This document shows, in pieces, positions 34,688-42,171 of a stretch of 64,000 bases of DNA. The translations under genes were made by a program, and so were the position numbers. Below the pieces are notes generated by a model. The model did no database searches. It saw nothing but the letters and a program-made list of their open reading frames with translations, and was not told where the DNA came from. The first letter of the stretch is position 1; each line of letters begins with the position of its first letter. The DNA lies in NCBI GenBank assembly GCA_934318045.1, contig CAKREY010000009.1, positions 27,295-91,294 of the forward strand, read 5' to 3'. The DNA comes from Coprococcus_C sp934318045 (GTDB lineage Bacteria > Bacillota > Clostridia > Lachnospirales > Lachnospiraceae).

Positions 34688-35866
34688 ATGGAACATCAAA
34701 AAGAGACCGAAAACGGGAAAGAAACGGGAAAGAAGCTGCAGGAACCGAATCTGGCACAGGTGCAACGGGGGAAGAAGAAAACCTTCAAAGGATTTTTACA
34801 TAAATTTTTCAAGGTGATTCTGATATTGATGATTGTGATACTGGTTGTAAATGTACTTATCATCACCGGTGTTTATATCAATCATAATAATAAACTGGCG
34901 GAAGAACGCGGATATCTGCAGGCACCCGGAGAGATGGTAGAAGTTGACGGACATAAGCTGCATACAGTTGTTACGGGAAATCCGGAAGCGGAAGATACAC
35001 TCGTGTTTATTCACAGCAACGGAATCACTGATGATTCAATTGCGTTGCAGCCGCTGTTTGCAAAGCTTCAGGATTACAGGCTTGCATATGTGGATCGGAG
35101 TGGATATGGATTCAGTGAGAATGCAAAGACTGGAAAAGATATTGACAGTATTGTGGAAGAGACAAGACAGGCGCTGAAGAAAGCCGGTGTTGATGGTCCG
35201 TATATTCTTGTTCCGAATGGAATCGCCGGACTGGAAGCCACATATTGGGCGGATAAGTATCCGGAAGAAGTGAAGGCGGTCACCGGAATCAATATTTCCA
35301 TTGCGGAGGAGTTTGACGGAATCACAGAGGAACAGTATTGCGGTGCGCTGAATTATCTGATGACACTGTTCTCGAAGATCGGCGGCCATCGTTTTGTAAA
35401 AAGTGTATATCCGGATAATATCGGTGCGGTTTATACAGAAAAACAGATGGTGGTCAGAAAAGCATTAATCTCAAAAGGATTCTATACATCCGGTATGTAT
35501 GAAGAAGACTTACAGACGATTGCAAATGCAAAGAAGGTGGAAGAGACGGGATGGCCGGAGAATACACCGATGCTGTTTATTCTTGCCAACCCGCTGATGG
35601 AACCATATATTAATGATGATTCAGATGTAAAAGAAGAGTACGATGCGGCCTTAGAAGAAGTGTATGGTACAGACACGGATGCACTCACGCAGGGAAAAGC
35701 AGAAGTGGGATATGTGGAAGAATTTAATGCGGACAAAAAAGCAATCTATGAGAAATATAAGAATGTTGCTGTTGAAGAGATCTCCGGACCTTCCAGATTA
35801 TACACGTACGATCCGGAAACAGTTGCACAGAAAATCCGTGATTTTGTACAAGGATTAGACAAGTAA
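34688..35866 (+). CDS. Membrane-anchored alpha/beta-hydrolase fold protein lacking the nucleophile
   Basis: A 392-residue protein with a positively charged N-tail, one transmembrane helix (about 38-60) and an extracytoplasmic alpha/beta-hydrolase domain. The fold is shown by LVFIHSNG (oxyanion strand), YVDRSGYGFSE and the elbow LVPNGIAGLEATYWA. In active members the elbow is GxSxG (for example GHSLGG). Here glycine 178 occupies the serine position, and the oxyanion HG is HS. The protein is therefore predicted to be inactive as a hydrolase and may bind a ligand instead. A cap-like insertion follows (about 220-345). AAAGGA lies upstream of the ATG. It stands alone, divergent from an unknown membrane protein. 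Confidence 0.82.
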   Translation: MEHQKETENGKETGKKLQEPNLAQVQRGKKKTFKGFLHKFFKVILILMIVILVVNVLIITGVYINHNNKLAEERGYLQAPGEMVEVDGHKLHTVVTGNPEAEDTLVFIHSNGITDDSIALQPLFAKLQDYRLAYVDRSGYGFSENAKTGKDIDSIVEETRQALKKAGVDGPYILVPNGIAGLEATYWADKYPEEVKAVTGINISIAEEFDGITEEQYCGALNYLMTLFSKIGGHRFVKSVYPDNIGAVYTEKQMVVRKALISKGFYTSGMYEEDLQTIANAKKVEETGWPENTPMLFILANPLMEPYINDDSDVKEEYDAALEEVYGTDTDALTQGKAEVGYVEEFNADKKAIYEKYKNVAVEEISGPSRLYTYDPETVAQKIRDFVQGLDK

Positions 35867-35929
35867 AGACGTGTAGTCTCGATTTATGGTAAAACTGTAC
35901 AAATAAACCGTAAAAAAATGAAAAAGTGC

Positions 35930-35958
35930 TTGCATAATTGTTAAATATGTCCTATAAT
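35930..35958 (+). promoter_or_regulatory. Promoter of the sugar ABC importer operon
   Basis: TTGCAT (35930-35935) and a perfect TATAAT (35953-35958) are spaced by 17 bases. The start of transcription would be near 35965, leaving a leader of about 230 bases. Confidence 0.7.
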
Positions 35959-36196
35959 TACCTTAGTCGCGGTGATGAATACTGCGATATTTCACAATTA
36001 ACTAGGAACCGGCAGTAAAAAATAACTGCTAAAAAAGGTTCGAAAGTCATTTTGAATCGTATGTAATTGGAAGAACTGTGAATATTGCACATACGCAATA
36101 CTGATTTTTGAGGGACTTGCATATGGGATTTTTTACGGAACGGATAATTCGACGATTGAAAAGACGGAAAATACACATTAAAAGGAGGGTTTTTTT
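35959..36196 (+). promoter_or_regulatory. Long untranslated leader of the sugar ABC importer operon
   Basis: The 330-bp gap before the binding-protein gene holds a promoter and this leader, with no open reading frame of note. It contains a hairpin with GAACC/GGTTC (36006-36010 with 36037-36041) around GCAGT/ACTGC, and a second small hairpin TATTGC/GCAATA (36083-36088 with 36095-36100). I do not recognise a known riboswitch. A strong AAAGGAGGG precedes the GTG start. Confidence 0.5.
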
Positions 36197-37603
36197 GTGA
36201 AAAAGTTTAAGAAAGCCGTAGCATTGTCTTTGGCACTTGCAATGGGTCTTTCACTTGTAGCTTGTGGCGACAAGAAGGAAGAGACAACAACAGAGGCAAC
36301 AACAACAGAGGCAACAACAACAGAGGCAGCAACAGCAGATGATGCAACAGCAGATGATGCTTCAGCATCAAACGCAGAGGTTGCACTTCCAATGCCAGCA
36401 GAAGATAGCGATCCTATTTACTGCTACTCATGGAACACAGAGTTTGGTGATAGACTTCAGTATGTAAAGGATAAGTATCCACAGTATGCTGATCTCATCA
36501 AGTATGAGAACCTTGGTCTCGGCGGTGGTTCTGATGAGTACAAGACAGCTATCGAGAATGCTATCGCAACTGGTGGTGAGAAGGTTCCTTCTATCATCGC
36601 TTGTGATGATGCTGTAGCTAAGTACTTCTTGGCTTCAGATGCTATCGTACCTGTTGAAGATCTTGGTATCACAGCAGATATGTACTCAGGTGCTTATCAG
36701 TATACAATTGACTACGCTACAATCGATGGCAAGCTCAAGGGTATGTGCTGGCAGGCAACACCTGGATGTTTCATCTACAGAACAGATATCGCTGATGAAG
36801 TATTCGGAACAACAGATCCTGATGATATCCAGCAGAAGGTTAAGGATTGGGATACATTCCTTACTACAGCAGAAGAGCTGAAGAAAGCTGGTTACAAGAT
36901 TCTTTCTGGTCCTGGTGATGCTAAGACACCTATCATTGACAACAAGGCTAAGCCATGGGTAGAGGGTGACACAGTAAACTTCGATGATGCTTATGTTGAG
37001 TACATGGAGTTCGCTAAGAAACTTTACGATGGTGAATACACAAACAACAACGCTGGATGGACAGATGGCTGGTATTCAGATGTAACTGGTGATGTATTTG
37101 GATGGTTCGGTTGTACATGGTTCCTGTACTGGACACTTGGTGCTCAGGCAGAGGGTACAGATATCGAAGGTAAGTTCAACATGTGCCAGGGCCCTGTTTC
37201 TTACCACTGGGGCGGTACATATCTTGGTGTAACAGATGCTTGTCCTAACAAGGAACTTGCTGCACTTGTTATGTATACATTGTGTGCTGATGAGGATGTT
37301 CTTTACAAGCTTTCAGCAGAGACACTTGACTATGTAAACAACAAGAACGTAATGCAGAAGATTACAGATGACGGTAAGGGCGCTTCTAAGGTACTTGGCG
37401 GCGAGGATCCAGTTCCTGTATTCATGGCTAACGCTGAGAAGATCGACGTTAAGAACGCTACAGAGTACGATTCAACAATGAACGGTTTCCTTGATAACGC
37501 TTCATCATCTTACAACTCAGGCGAGCTTGCTACAATCGATGATGCTGTTGAGGCTGTTAAGTCTTCTATCAGAGATGCATATCAGAACCTTACAGTAGAG
37601 TAA
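36197..37603 (+). CDS. Carbohydrate ABC transporter substrate-binding lipoprotein
   Basis: A 468-residue family-1 solute-binding protein, anchored by a lipid at the lipobox LVAC near residue 22. A flexible linker of Thr-Glu-Ala repeats (three exact 15-base units at 36284) lifts the binding domain off the membrane. The mature domain has many Trp and Tyr residues (KGMCWQATPG, NNNAGWTDGWY, CTWFLYWTLG), typical of oligosaccharide binding. The start is GTG after AAAGGAGGG. Codon use differs sharply from its neighbours, with many GCT, TCT, CTT and AAC codons, as in very highly expressed genes. Two permease genes follow after two stable hairpins. The sugar is unknown. Confidence 0.93.
   Translation: MKKFKKAVALSLALAMGLSLVACGDKKEETTTEATTTEATTTEAATADDATADDASASNAEVALPMPAEDSDPIYCYSWNTEFGDRLQYVKDKYPQYADLIKYENLGLGGGSDEYKTAIENAIATGGEKVPSIIACDDAVAKYFLASDAIVPVEDLGITADMYSGAYQYTIDYATIDGKLKGMCWQATPGCFIYRTDIADEVFGTTDPDDIQQKVKDWDTFLTTAEELKKAGYKILSGPGDAKTPIIDNKAKPWVEGDTVNFDDAYVEYMEFAKKLYDGEYTNNNAGWTDGWYSDVTGDVFGWFGCTWFLYWTLGAQAEGTDIEGKFNMCQGPVSYHWGGTYLGVTDACPNKELAALVMYTLCADEDVLYKLSAETLDYVNNKNVMQKITDDGKGASKVLGGEDPVPVFMANAEKIDVKNATEYDSTMNGFLDNASSSYNSGELATIDDAVEAVKSSIRDAYQNLTVE
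36284..36328 (+). repeat. Three tandem 15-bp repeats in the linker of the binding protein
   Basis: The unit ACAACAACAGAGGCA occurs three times head to tail at 36284, 36299 and 36314, coding for Thr-Thr-Thr-Glu-Ala in the lipoprotein linker. Copy number is likely to vary between strains. Confidence 0.9.
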
Positions 37604-37646
37604 TCTATTGGCAATTCAAGAGTTTAGTATCTATAAGAACTAATGG

Positions 37647-37757
37647 TTATGCACCGGGTCCGCCCGGTGCATAATTTAAAAAAAGACATTCGGGCACTGC
37701 TAGACATTTCATAAGAGATACCGGAAGGCATCCCTTATAAAATGTCTAGCGGGGTGC
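37647..37757 (+). other. Two stable hairpins between binding-protein and permease genes
   Basis: The first hairpin is a perfect 12-bp GC-rich stem (37647-37658 with 37663-37674) with a TCCG loop. The second is a 20-bp stem with two mismatches (37699-37719 with 37730-37750), extended by GCAC/GTGC. No proper T run follows either. The position, after a highly expressed binding protein and before its permeases, fits mRNA stabilisation or partial termination, as known for malE-malF. Confidence 0.75.
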
Positions 37758-37801
37758 GTGTAAGAAATTTGAAAATTATGAAAAGGTTGGGGAAGTAAAA
37801 T

Positions 37802-38767
37802 ATGAAGAGAAAAACAGTCGAATATGGCAAGTATGGATATTTCTTCATTCTGCCATTCTTCTTAGTTTATTTTTTGTTCCAGCTGTATCCGTTGATTTAC
37901 ACAGTGTACCTTAGCTTTGTAGAGTATTATCAGGTTAAACTTGGTAAGTTCCAGGGACCAAACTTCAATGGTATTAAGAACTATATCCTCGTTCTTTCTG
38001 ATGCAAAGAAGGGTGCTGATGGTAAGCTGGTTGTAACCCATTGGTTTAACAACAAAGCCGTACAGTCTATCGGCAACACGATTAAGATCTGGGTTCTGAA
38101 CTTCATTCCTCAGATGCTGTTGGCTTTGCTTCTGGCTTCGTGGTTTACAGATACAGTCGTAAAACTCAAAGGACAGGGCGCTTTCAAGATTATGATGTTC
38201 ATGCCGAATATCATTACAGCATCTTCTATCGCCGTATTGTTCTACAGTTTGTTTAGTGCAAACGGTCCAATCGCACAGATGATTGGAGACAGACATATCA
38301 TGGAGAGCCCGGGAAAGACAATCGGATTGATTGCTTTCATGCAGTTCTGGATGTGGTATGGTAATACGATGATTGTATTGATTGCAGGTATTCTGGGTAT
38401 TAACCCTTCGCTTTACGAAGCAGCCATGGTGGATGGTGCAAGTGGAAAACAGCAGTTCTTCTACATCACACTTCCACTGTTGAAGCCGATTATTCAGTTC
38501 AGTTTGGTTACATCATGTATCGGTGGTTTGCAGATGTACGATATTCCGTCACTGTTCAATGTCGATGCATCCTTCAACGGTATGCCAAACTTCGCATCTG
38601 AGACAATTACCATGTGGATTAAGTTCCTTGGATTCACATCGAAGGATTATGGTAAGGCAGCAGCGGCGTCTATGGTATTGTTCGTAGTTACAATGATAAT
38701 CAGTCTTTTGTTCTTCGCTCTTACAAAAGAGAGAGAGCCAAAGCAGAGACATGCTGTGGTAAGATAA
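37802..38767 (+). CDS. Carbohydrate ABC transporter permease (MalF type)
   Basis: A 321-residue inner-membrane permease with about six helices. The first is at residues 12-34 (YFFILPFFLVYFLFQLYPLIY). The ATPase-contacting EAA loop is present as EAAMVDGASGKQQFFYITLPLLKP near residue 205 (quoted only to show the EAA...G core). With the next gene it forms the membrane pore. Codon use is intermediate between the binding protein and the rest of the window. No ATPase gene lies in the operon, so it must borrow one, as MsmK/MsiK-type shared ATPases allow. Confidence 0.93.
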   Translation: MKRKTVEYGKYGYFFILPFFLVYFLFQLYPLIYTVYLSFVEYYQVKLGKFQGPNFNGIKNYILVLSDAKKGADGKLVVTHWFNNKAVQSIGNTIKIWVLNFIPQMLLALLLASWFTDTVVKLKGQGAFKIMMFMPNIITASSIAVLFYSLFSANGPIAQMIGDRHIMESPGKTIGLIAFMQFWMWYGNTMIVLIAGILGINPSLYEAAMVDGASGKQQFFYITLPLLKPIIQFSLVTSCIGGLQMYDIPSLFNVDASFNGMPNFASETITMWIKFLGFTSKDYGKAAAASMVLFVVTMIISLLFFALTKEREPKQRHAVVR

Positions 38768-38782
38768 GGGGGTGCGCGGATA

Positions 38783-39673
38783 ATGGCTAAAAAATCAGCA
38801 GATATAGATGCAAGTTACTCAGCTAAGATAAGAGGCATTAAGATCTTCAGAACGATTATTTGCGTACTCTTGTGTGTTATGAGTATTTTACCATTCTACA
38901 TTATGATAATTAATGCAACACTTGATTCAGACACAATCAAGGCAGGATTGCATTTGTTACCAAAGTCGAATGCGTTTTCACAGCTTTCAACAAACTTTAA
39001 GAATTTGAATGCAAAGGCATCAGGAGTTGGTACTTCTGTATGGGGCGCTATGCTTCACAGTGCGATCATCTCTGTTCCTGTAACACTTCTTCAGGTTTAT
39101 ATTTCAACATTGACTGCGTATGGTCTGACAGTATATAACTTCAAGCTGAGGAATGCTGCTCATTCCTTCATTATGGCTATCATGATGATTCCTGCACAGG
39201 TATCTATCATCGGTTTCATGCAGTTCATGATTAAGATTGGTCTTTATGATTCATATTGGCCACTGATTATTCCTGCAGCAGCAGCTCCATCTACATATTT
39301 CTTCATGAAGCAGTATATGCAGACAGGATTCTCAGTAGAAATCGTTGAGGCAGCAAGAATTGATGGTTCTGGTGAGTTCTCTACATTTAACAAGATTGCA
39401 TTGCCTTTGATGAAGCCGGCTATGGCTACACAGGCTATCTTTGCTTTCATTGGTTCGTGGAACAACTTGTACACACCATCCATGATGTTGACAGATACAG
39501 CGAAGAAGACATTGCCTATGTTTATTATGGCTCTTCGTTCAGAACAGTTCAGATCTGACTATGGTATTATCTACCTTGGCCTGTGTCTGACGGTATTGCC
39601 AATCTTCATCGTATACTTTGCATTGTCAAAGTACATCATTGCCGGTGTTGCTCTTGGTGGTGTAAAGGAGTAA
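38783..39673 (+). CDS. Carbohydrate ABC transporter permease (MalG type)
   Basis: A 296-residue permease and partner of the preceding one. Helices include ICVLLCVMSILPFYIMIINA near residues 25-45. The EAA loop reads EAARIDGSGEFSTFNKIALP near residue 192, with the C-terminal helix at about 258-280. It begins 15 bp after the first permease and ends at a strong UUCG-loop terminator, so the operon has only three genes. Confidence 0.93.
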   Translation: MAKKSADIDASYSAKIRGIKIFRTIICVLLCVMSILPFYIMIINATLDSDTIKAGLHLLPKSNAFSQLSTNFKNLNAKASGVGTSVWGAMLHSAIISVPVTLLQVYISTLTAYGLTVYNFKLRNAAHSFIMAIMMIPAQVSIIGFMQFMIKIGLYDSYWPLIIPAAAAPSTYFFMKQYMQTGFSVEIVEAARIDGSGEFSTFNKIALPLMKPAMATQAIFAFIGSWNNLYTPSMMLTDTAKKTLPMFIMALRSEQFRSDYGIIYLGLCLTVLPIFIVYFALSKYIIAGVALGGVKE

Positions 39674-39696
39674 TTATTACTTTTTACGATAACTTT

Positions 39697-39727
39697 AAGG
39701 ATCGTCTTCGGACGATCCTTTTTTTAT
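39697..39727 (+). terminator. Intrinsic terminator of the sugar ABC operon
   Basis: A perfect 10-bp stem AAGGATCGTC/GACGATCCTT (39697-39706 with 39711-39720) with a TTCG tetraloop is followed by a long T run. Confidence 0.95.
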
Positions 39728-39746
39728 GTATATTTTGTGAAAGCGG

Positions 39747-39775
39747 TTGACTATATATACAAAGTAAACTAAAAT
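39747..39775 (+). promoter_or_regulatory. Promoter of the PrsA/SurA-like lipoprotein gene
   Basis: TTGACT (39747-39752) and TAAAAT (39770-39775) are spaced by 17 bases, about 58 bases before the start. Confidence 0.65.
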
Positions 39776-39833
39776 AGAGCAGTACAAGAGAATACAGACG
39801 TGAATATGCACGTTGTAATAGATGGAGGACAAA

Positions 39834-40934
39834 ATGAAATTAAAAAAGGCAATAAAAAGATTCGTGGTTGGAGTACTGACAGTAAGTATGACAGCTGCGA
39901 TGCTGACCGGTTGCTCGAATGGATTGAGTAAAGACAAGAACGCTTTGACAAAGGGTGGTGGGATGTCTCAGGAAGATGCTTCGAAGACGAAGGCTATGGT
40001 AATCGGAGATTACGACATCTATATGGATGAATTGATGTTCTATGCGATGCAGTATTTAATGATGAACAAGGGTACAGAGGCTGCAGTAAAAGCAAATCCG
40101 GATACTTGCAAGGATGGTGTCCTGTCTTTGATTCGAACGACAAAAATCCTGTATGATGTAACACAGCATAATGATGTGGAACTGACAGATGACGATAAAG
40201 AAAAGATTAATACAACAATCGAGAACTTTAAGAGTAAGGTGCCGCAGGCACTTCGAGATAAATATGGTATCTCTGATGAAGTGATTGAACGAGCATTTAC
40301 AGAGCAGACATATGTATCAAAGTTCGAAAATGATATTCGAAATGATATGGGTAAGAAAGCAACCGCTGATGTTCAGGAGAAGTGCAAAGATTACAATTTT
40401 ATGGTGTTGAAATATATCGTGTTCCCGGTTGTTGAGACGGATGAGAACGATAATCCTGCAACCGATACAGACGGCAGCTATATTGCATTGCCGGAGGACG
40501 AGAAGAAGGATGCATATGCGAATGCCCAGAAGATGATTGAAGAATTGGAAAATGGTGGGGACGTTGATGAGCTTTTGACAAAGTATGGAGTTGACAAATA
40601 TAGTCAGGAGATGTCCGGCTATGTTGGTGCGTTTTCTGAGAATATGAACAAACAGCTGGAGAATCTGAAAGCCGGTGAATGTTCTGAAATCACAGAGAAT
40701 AATCTTGGATATATTGTCTTGTATGTGAAGACAGATCATGATCAGGATCTGCTTGACAGTTATGCGTATGCAGTTGCATCCGATGTAGTGGATGATCAGT
40801 TTGAAAGTTTGGAACAGCAGTGGCTCAGCACAATAGAGGTAGATACGGAGAAGGATATGGAAGGAACTGTATGGGCGGATTATGATCTTTCTTATCTGGC
40901 TGCGGATCTTGAGAATAATAATTTGATTCAGTAA
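39834..40934 (+). CDS. PrsA/SurA-like foldase lipoprotein
   Basis: A 366-residue lipoprotein. The signal peptide ends in the lipobox MLTGC near residue 28. The layout is that of PrsA/SurA-like folding factors. There is an N-terminal helical chaperone part (about 50-175). A parvulin-like segment (about 185-300) includes FMVLKYIVFPV, ANAQKMIEELENGGDVDELL and LKAGECSEITENNLGYIVL. A helical tail follows. The two histidines usual in active parvulins (in HILV and GYHI) are replaced by Tyr and Ile/Val, so prolyl isomerase activity is doubtful and a chaperone role is more likely. The start at 39834 has GGAGG five bases upstream. A long terminator follows. Confidence 0.75.
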   Translation: MKLKKAIKRFVVGVLTVSMTAAMLTGCSNGLSKDKNALTKGGGMSQEDASKTKAMVIGDYDIYMDELMFYAMQYLMMNKGTEAAVKANPDTCKDGVLSLIRTTKILYDVTQHNDVELTDDDKEKINTTIENFKSKVPQALRDKYGISDEVIERAFTEQTYVSKFENDIRNDMGKKATADVQEKCKDYNFMVLKYIVFPVVETDENDNPATDTDGSYIALPEDEKKDAYANAQKMIEELENGGDVDELLTKYGVDKYSQEMSGYVGAFSENMNKQLENLKAGECSEITENNLGYIVLYVKTDHDQDLLDSYAYAVASDVVDDQFESLEQQWLSTIEVDTEKDMEGTVWADYDLSYLAADLENNNLIQ

Positions 40935-40965
40935 CAGGTTGATTATAAAACAATATAGAGTAGAG

Positions 40966-41029
40966 AAAAAACACAGGTGCAGATAGGATTGCTGTTATAA
41001 AACAGCAGGTTATCTGCACCTGTGTTTTT
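40966..41029 (+). terminator. Long intrinsic terminator
   Basis: A 19-bp stem (about 40967-40985 with 41011-41029), ACACAGGTGCAGATA/TATCTGCACCTGTGT at its core, encloses a small GCTGTT/AACAGC hairpin and has A and T runs on its sides. It lies between the foldase and dgt. Confidence 0.92.
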
Positions 41030-41134
41030 GTAATGCAATAAAAAATTTTAAAGAAAAAAAGGGAATAAGAAAGAATTGTGGAATAATATTATTGTATGGG
41101 TAAATAGACTTTTACAGGATATAGGAGGTTTGAA

Positions 41135-42142
41135 TTGATCGTTCGGGAGTGTCTGGAAAAAAGAGAACACGAGATCTTTCGATCATGTGCATGCTTTGCA
41201 GATGAATCGAAAGGAAGAGACAGGGCAGAAGAAAAATGTGATTTGCGCACGGAATTTCAGCGGGATCGGGACCGAATTATACACTCGAAGTCATTTCGGC
41301 GCATGAAACATAAGACACAGGTATTCCTGTCACCGGGAGGAGATCATTATCGGACAAGATTGACGCATACCCTGGAGGTTGCTCAGATTGGCAGAACGAT
41401 TGCCAGAAGTCTGTATCTGAATGAAGATCTTGTAGAGGCAATTGCGCTAGGACATGATCTGGGACATACACCTTTTGGACATGTTGGGGAGCGTGCGCTA
41501 TCGAAATATACAACAAAACCGTTTTGCCACAATGAACAGAGCATACGTGTAGTAGAACGATTAGAGAAAAATGGAAAAGGACTGAACCTGACATGGGAAG
41601 TTCGGGATGGAATACTGAATCATAGAAGCGGATGTGTTCCGGCAACACTTGAGGGAAAGATTGTTCGTCTGTCAGATAAAATTGCGTATGTAAATCATGA
41701 CATAGATGATGGCATCCGGGCGGGAATTTTGACAGAGGATATGCTTCCTGACGCTTGTACGAATCTTCTGGGACATAATACCCGGGATCGAATCAATACG
41801 CTCATACATACGGTAGTCACTGCAAGCACGGACATAGACGATATTATATTGCCACAGGAATATCAGGAAGCATTTCAAGAACTTCGCAAATTCATGTTTC
41901 GGGATTTATATACGAATCCGGTTGCAAAAAGTGAAGAGGTGAAAGCGGAACGTCTGATTGGTATGTTGTATGAGGAATTCATGGAGCATGAAGAAAGGCT
42001 TCCGGAAGAATATAGGATGTTTATTGAGCAGGGAGAATTGAAAGAGACAGTCATCTGCGATTATATTGCAGGGATGACTGATAATTATGCGATTGATATG
42101 GCGAAGAAAATCTTTATTCCAAAATCGTGGAGTAAGGAATAA
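41135..42142 (+). CDS. dgt: dGTP triphosphohydrolase-like HD protein
   Basis: A 335-residue HD-domain enzyme that releases triphosphate from dNTPs. The motifs RDRIIHSKSFRRMKHKTQVF and RTRLTHTLEVAQI come first. Then the HD pair GHDLGHTPFGHVGE and SDKIAYVNHDIDDG give all metal ligands. The start is TTG at 41135, six bases after AGGAGG. It opens the block dgt-dnaG-rpoD-trmK-nif3, which is common in Firmicutes and links nucleotide pools, primer synthesis and transcription. The substrate preference among dNTPs is not readable. Confidence 0.92.
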   Translation: MIVRECLEKREHEIFRSCACFADESKGRDRAEEKCDLRTEFQRDRDRIIHSKSFRRMKHKTQVFLSPGGDHYRTRLTHTLEVAQIGRTIARSLYLNEDLVEAIALGHDLGHTPFGHVGERALSKYTTKPFCHNEQSIRVVERLEKNGKGLNLTWEVRDGILNHRSGCVPATLEGKIVRLSDKIAYVNHDIDDGIRAGILTEDMLPDACTNLLGHNTRDRINTLIHTVVTASTDIDDIILPQEYQEAFQELRKFMFRDLYTNPVAKSEEVKAERLIGMLYEEFMEHEERLPEEYRMFIEQGELKETVICDYIAGMTDNYAIDMAKKIFIPKSWSKE

Positions 42143-42171
42143 AGTTTGTATAAGAAACAGGTGAAGTAGTT

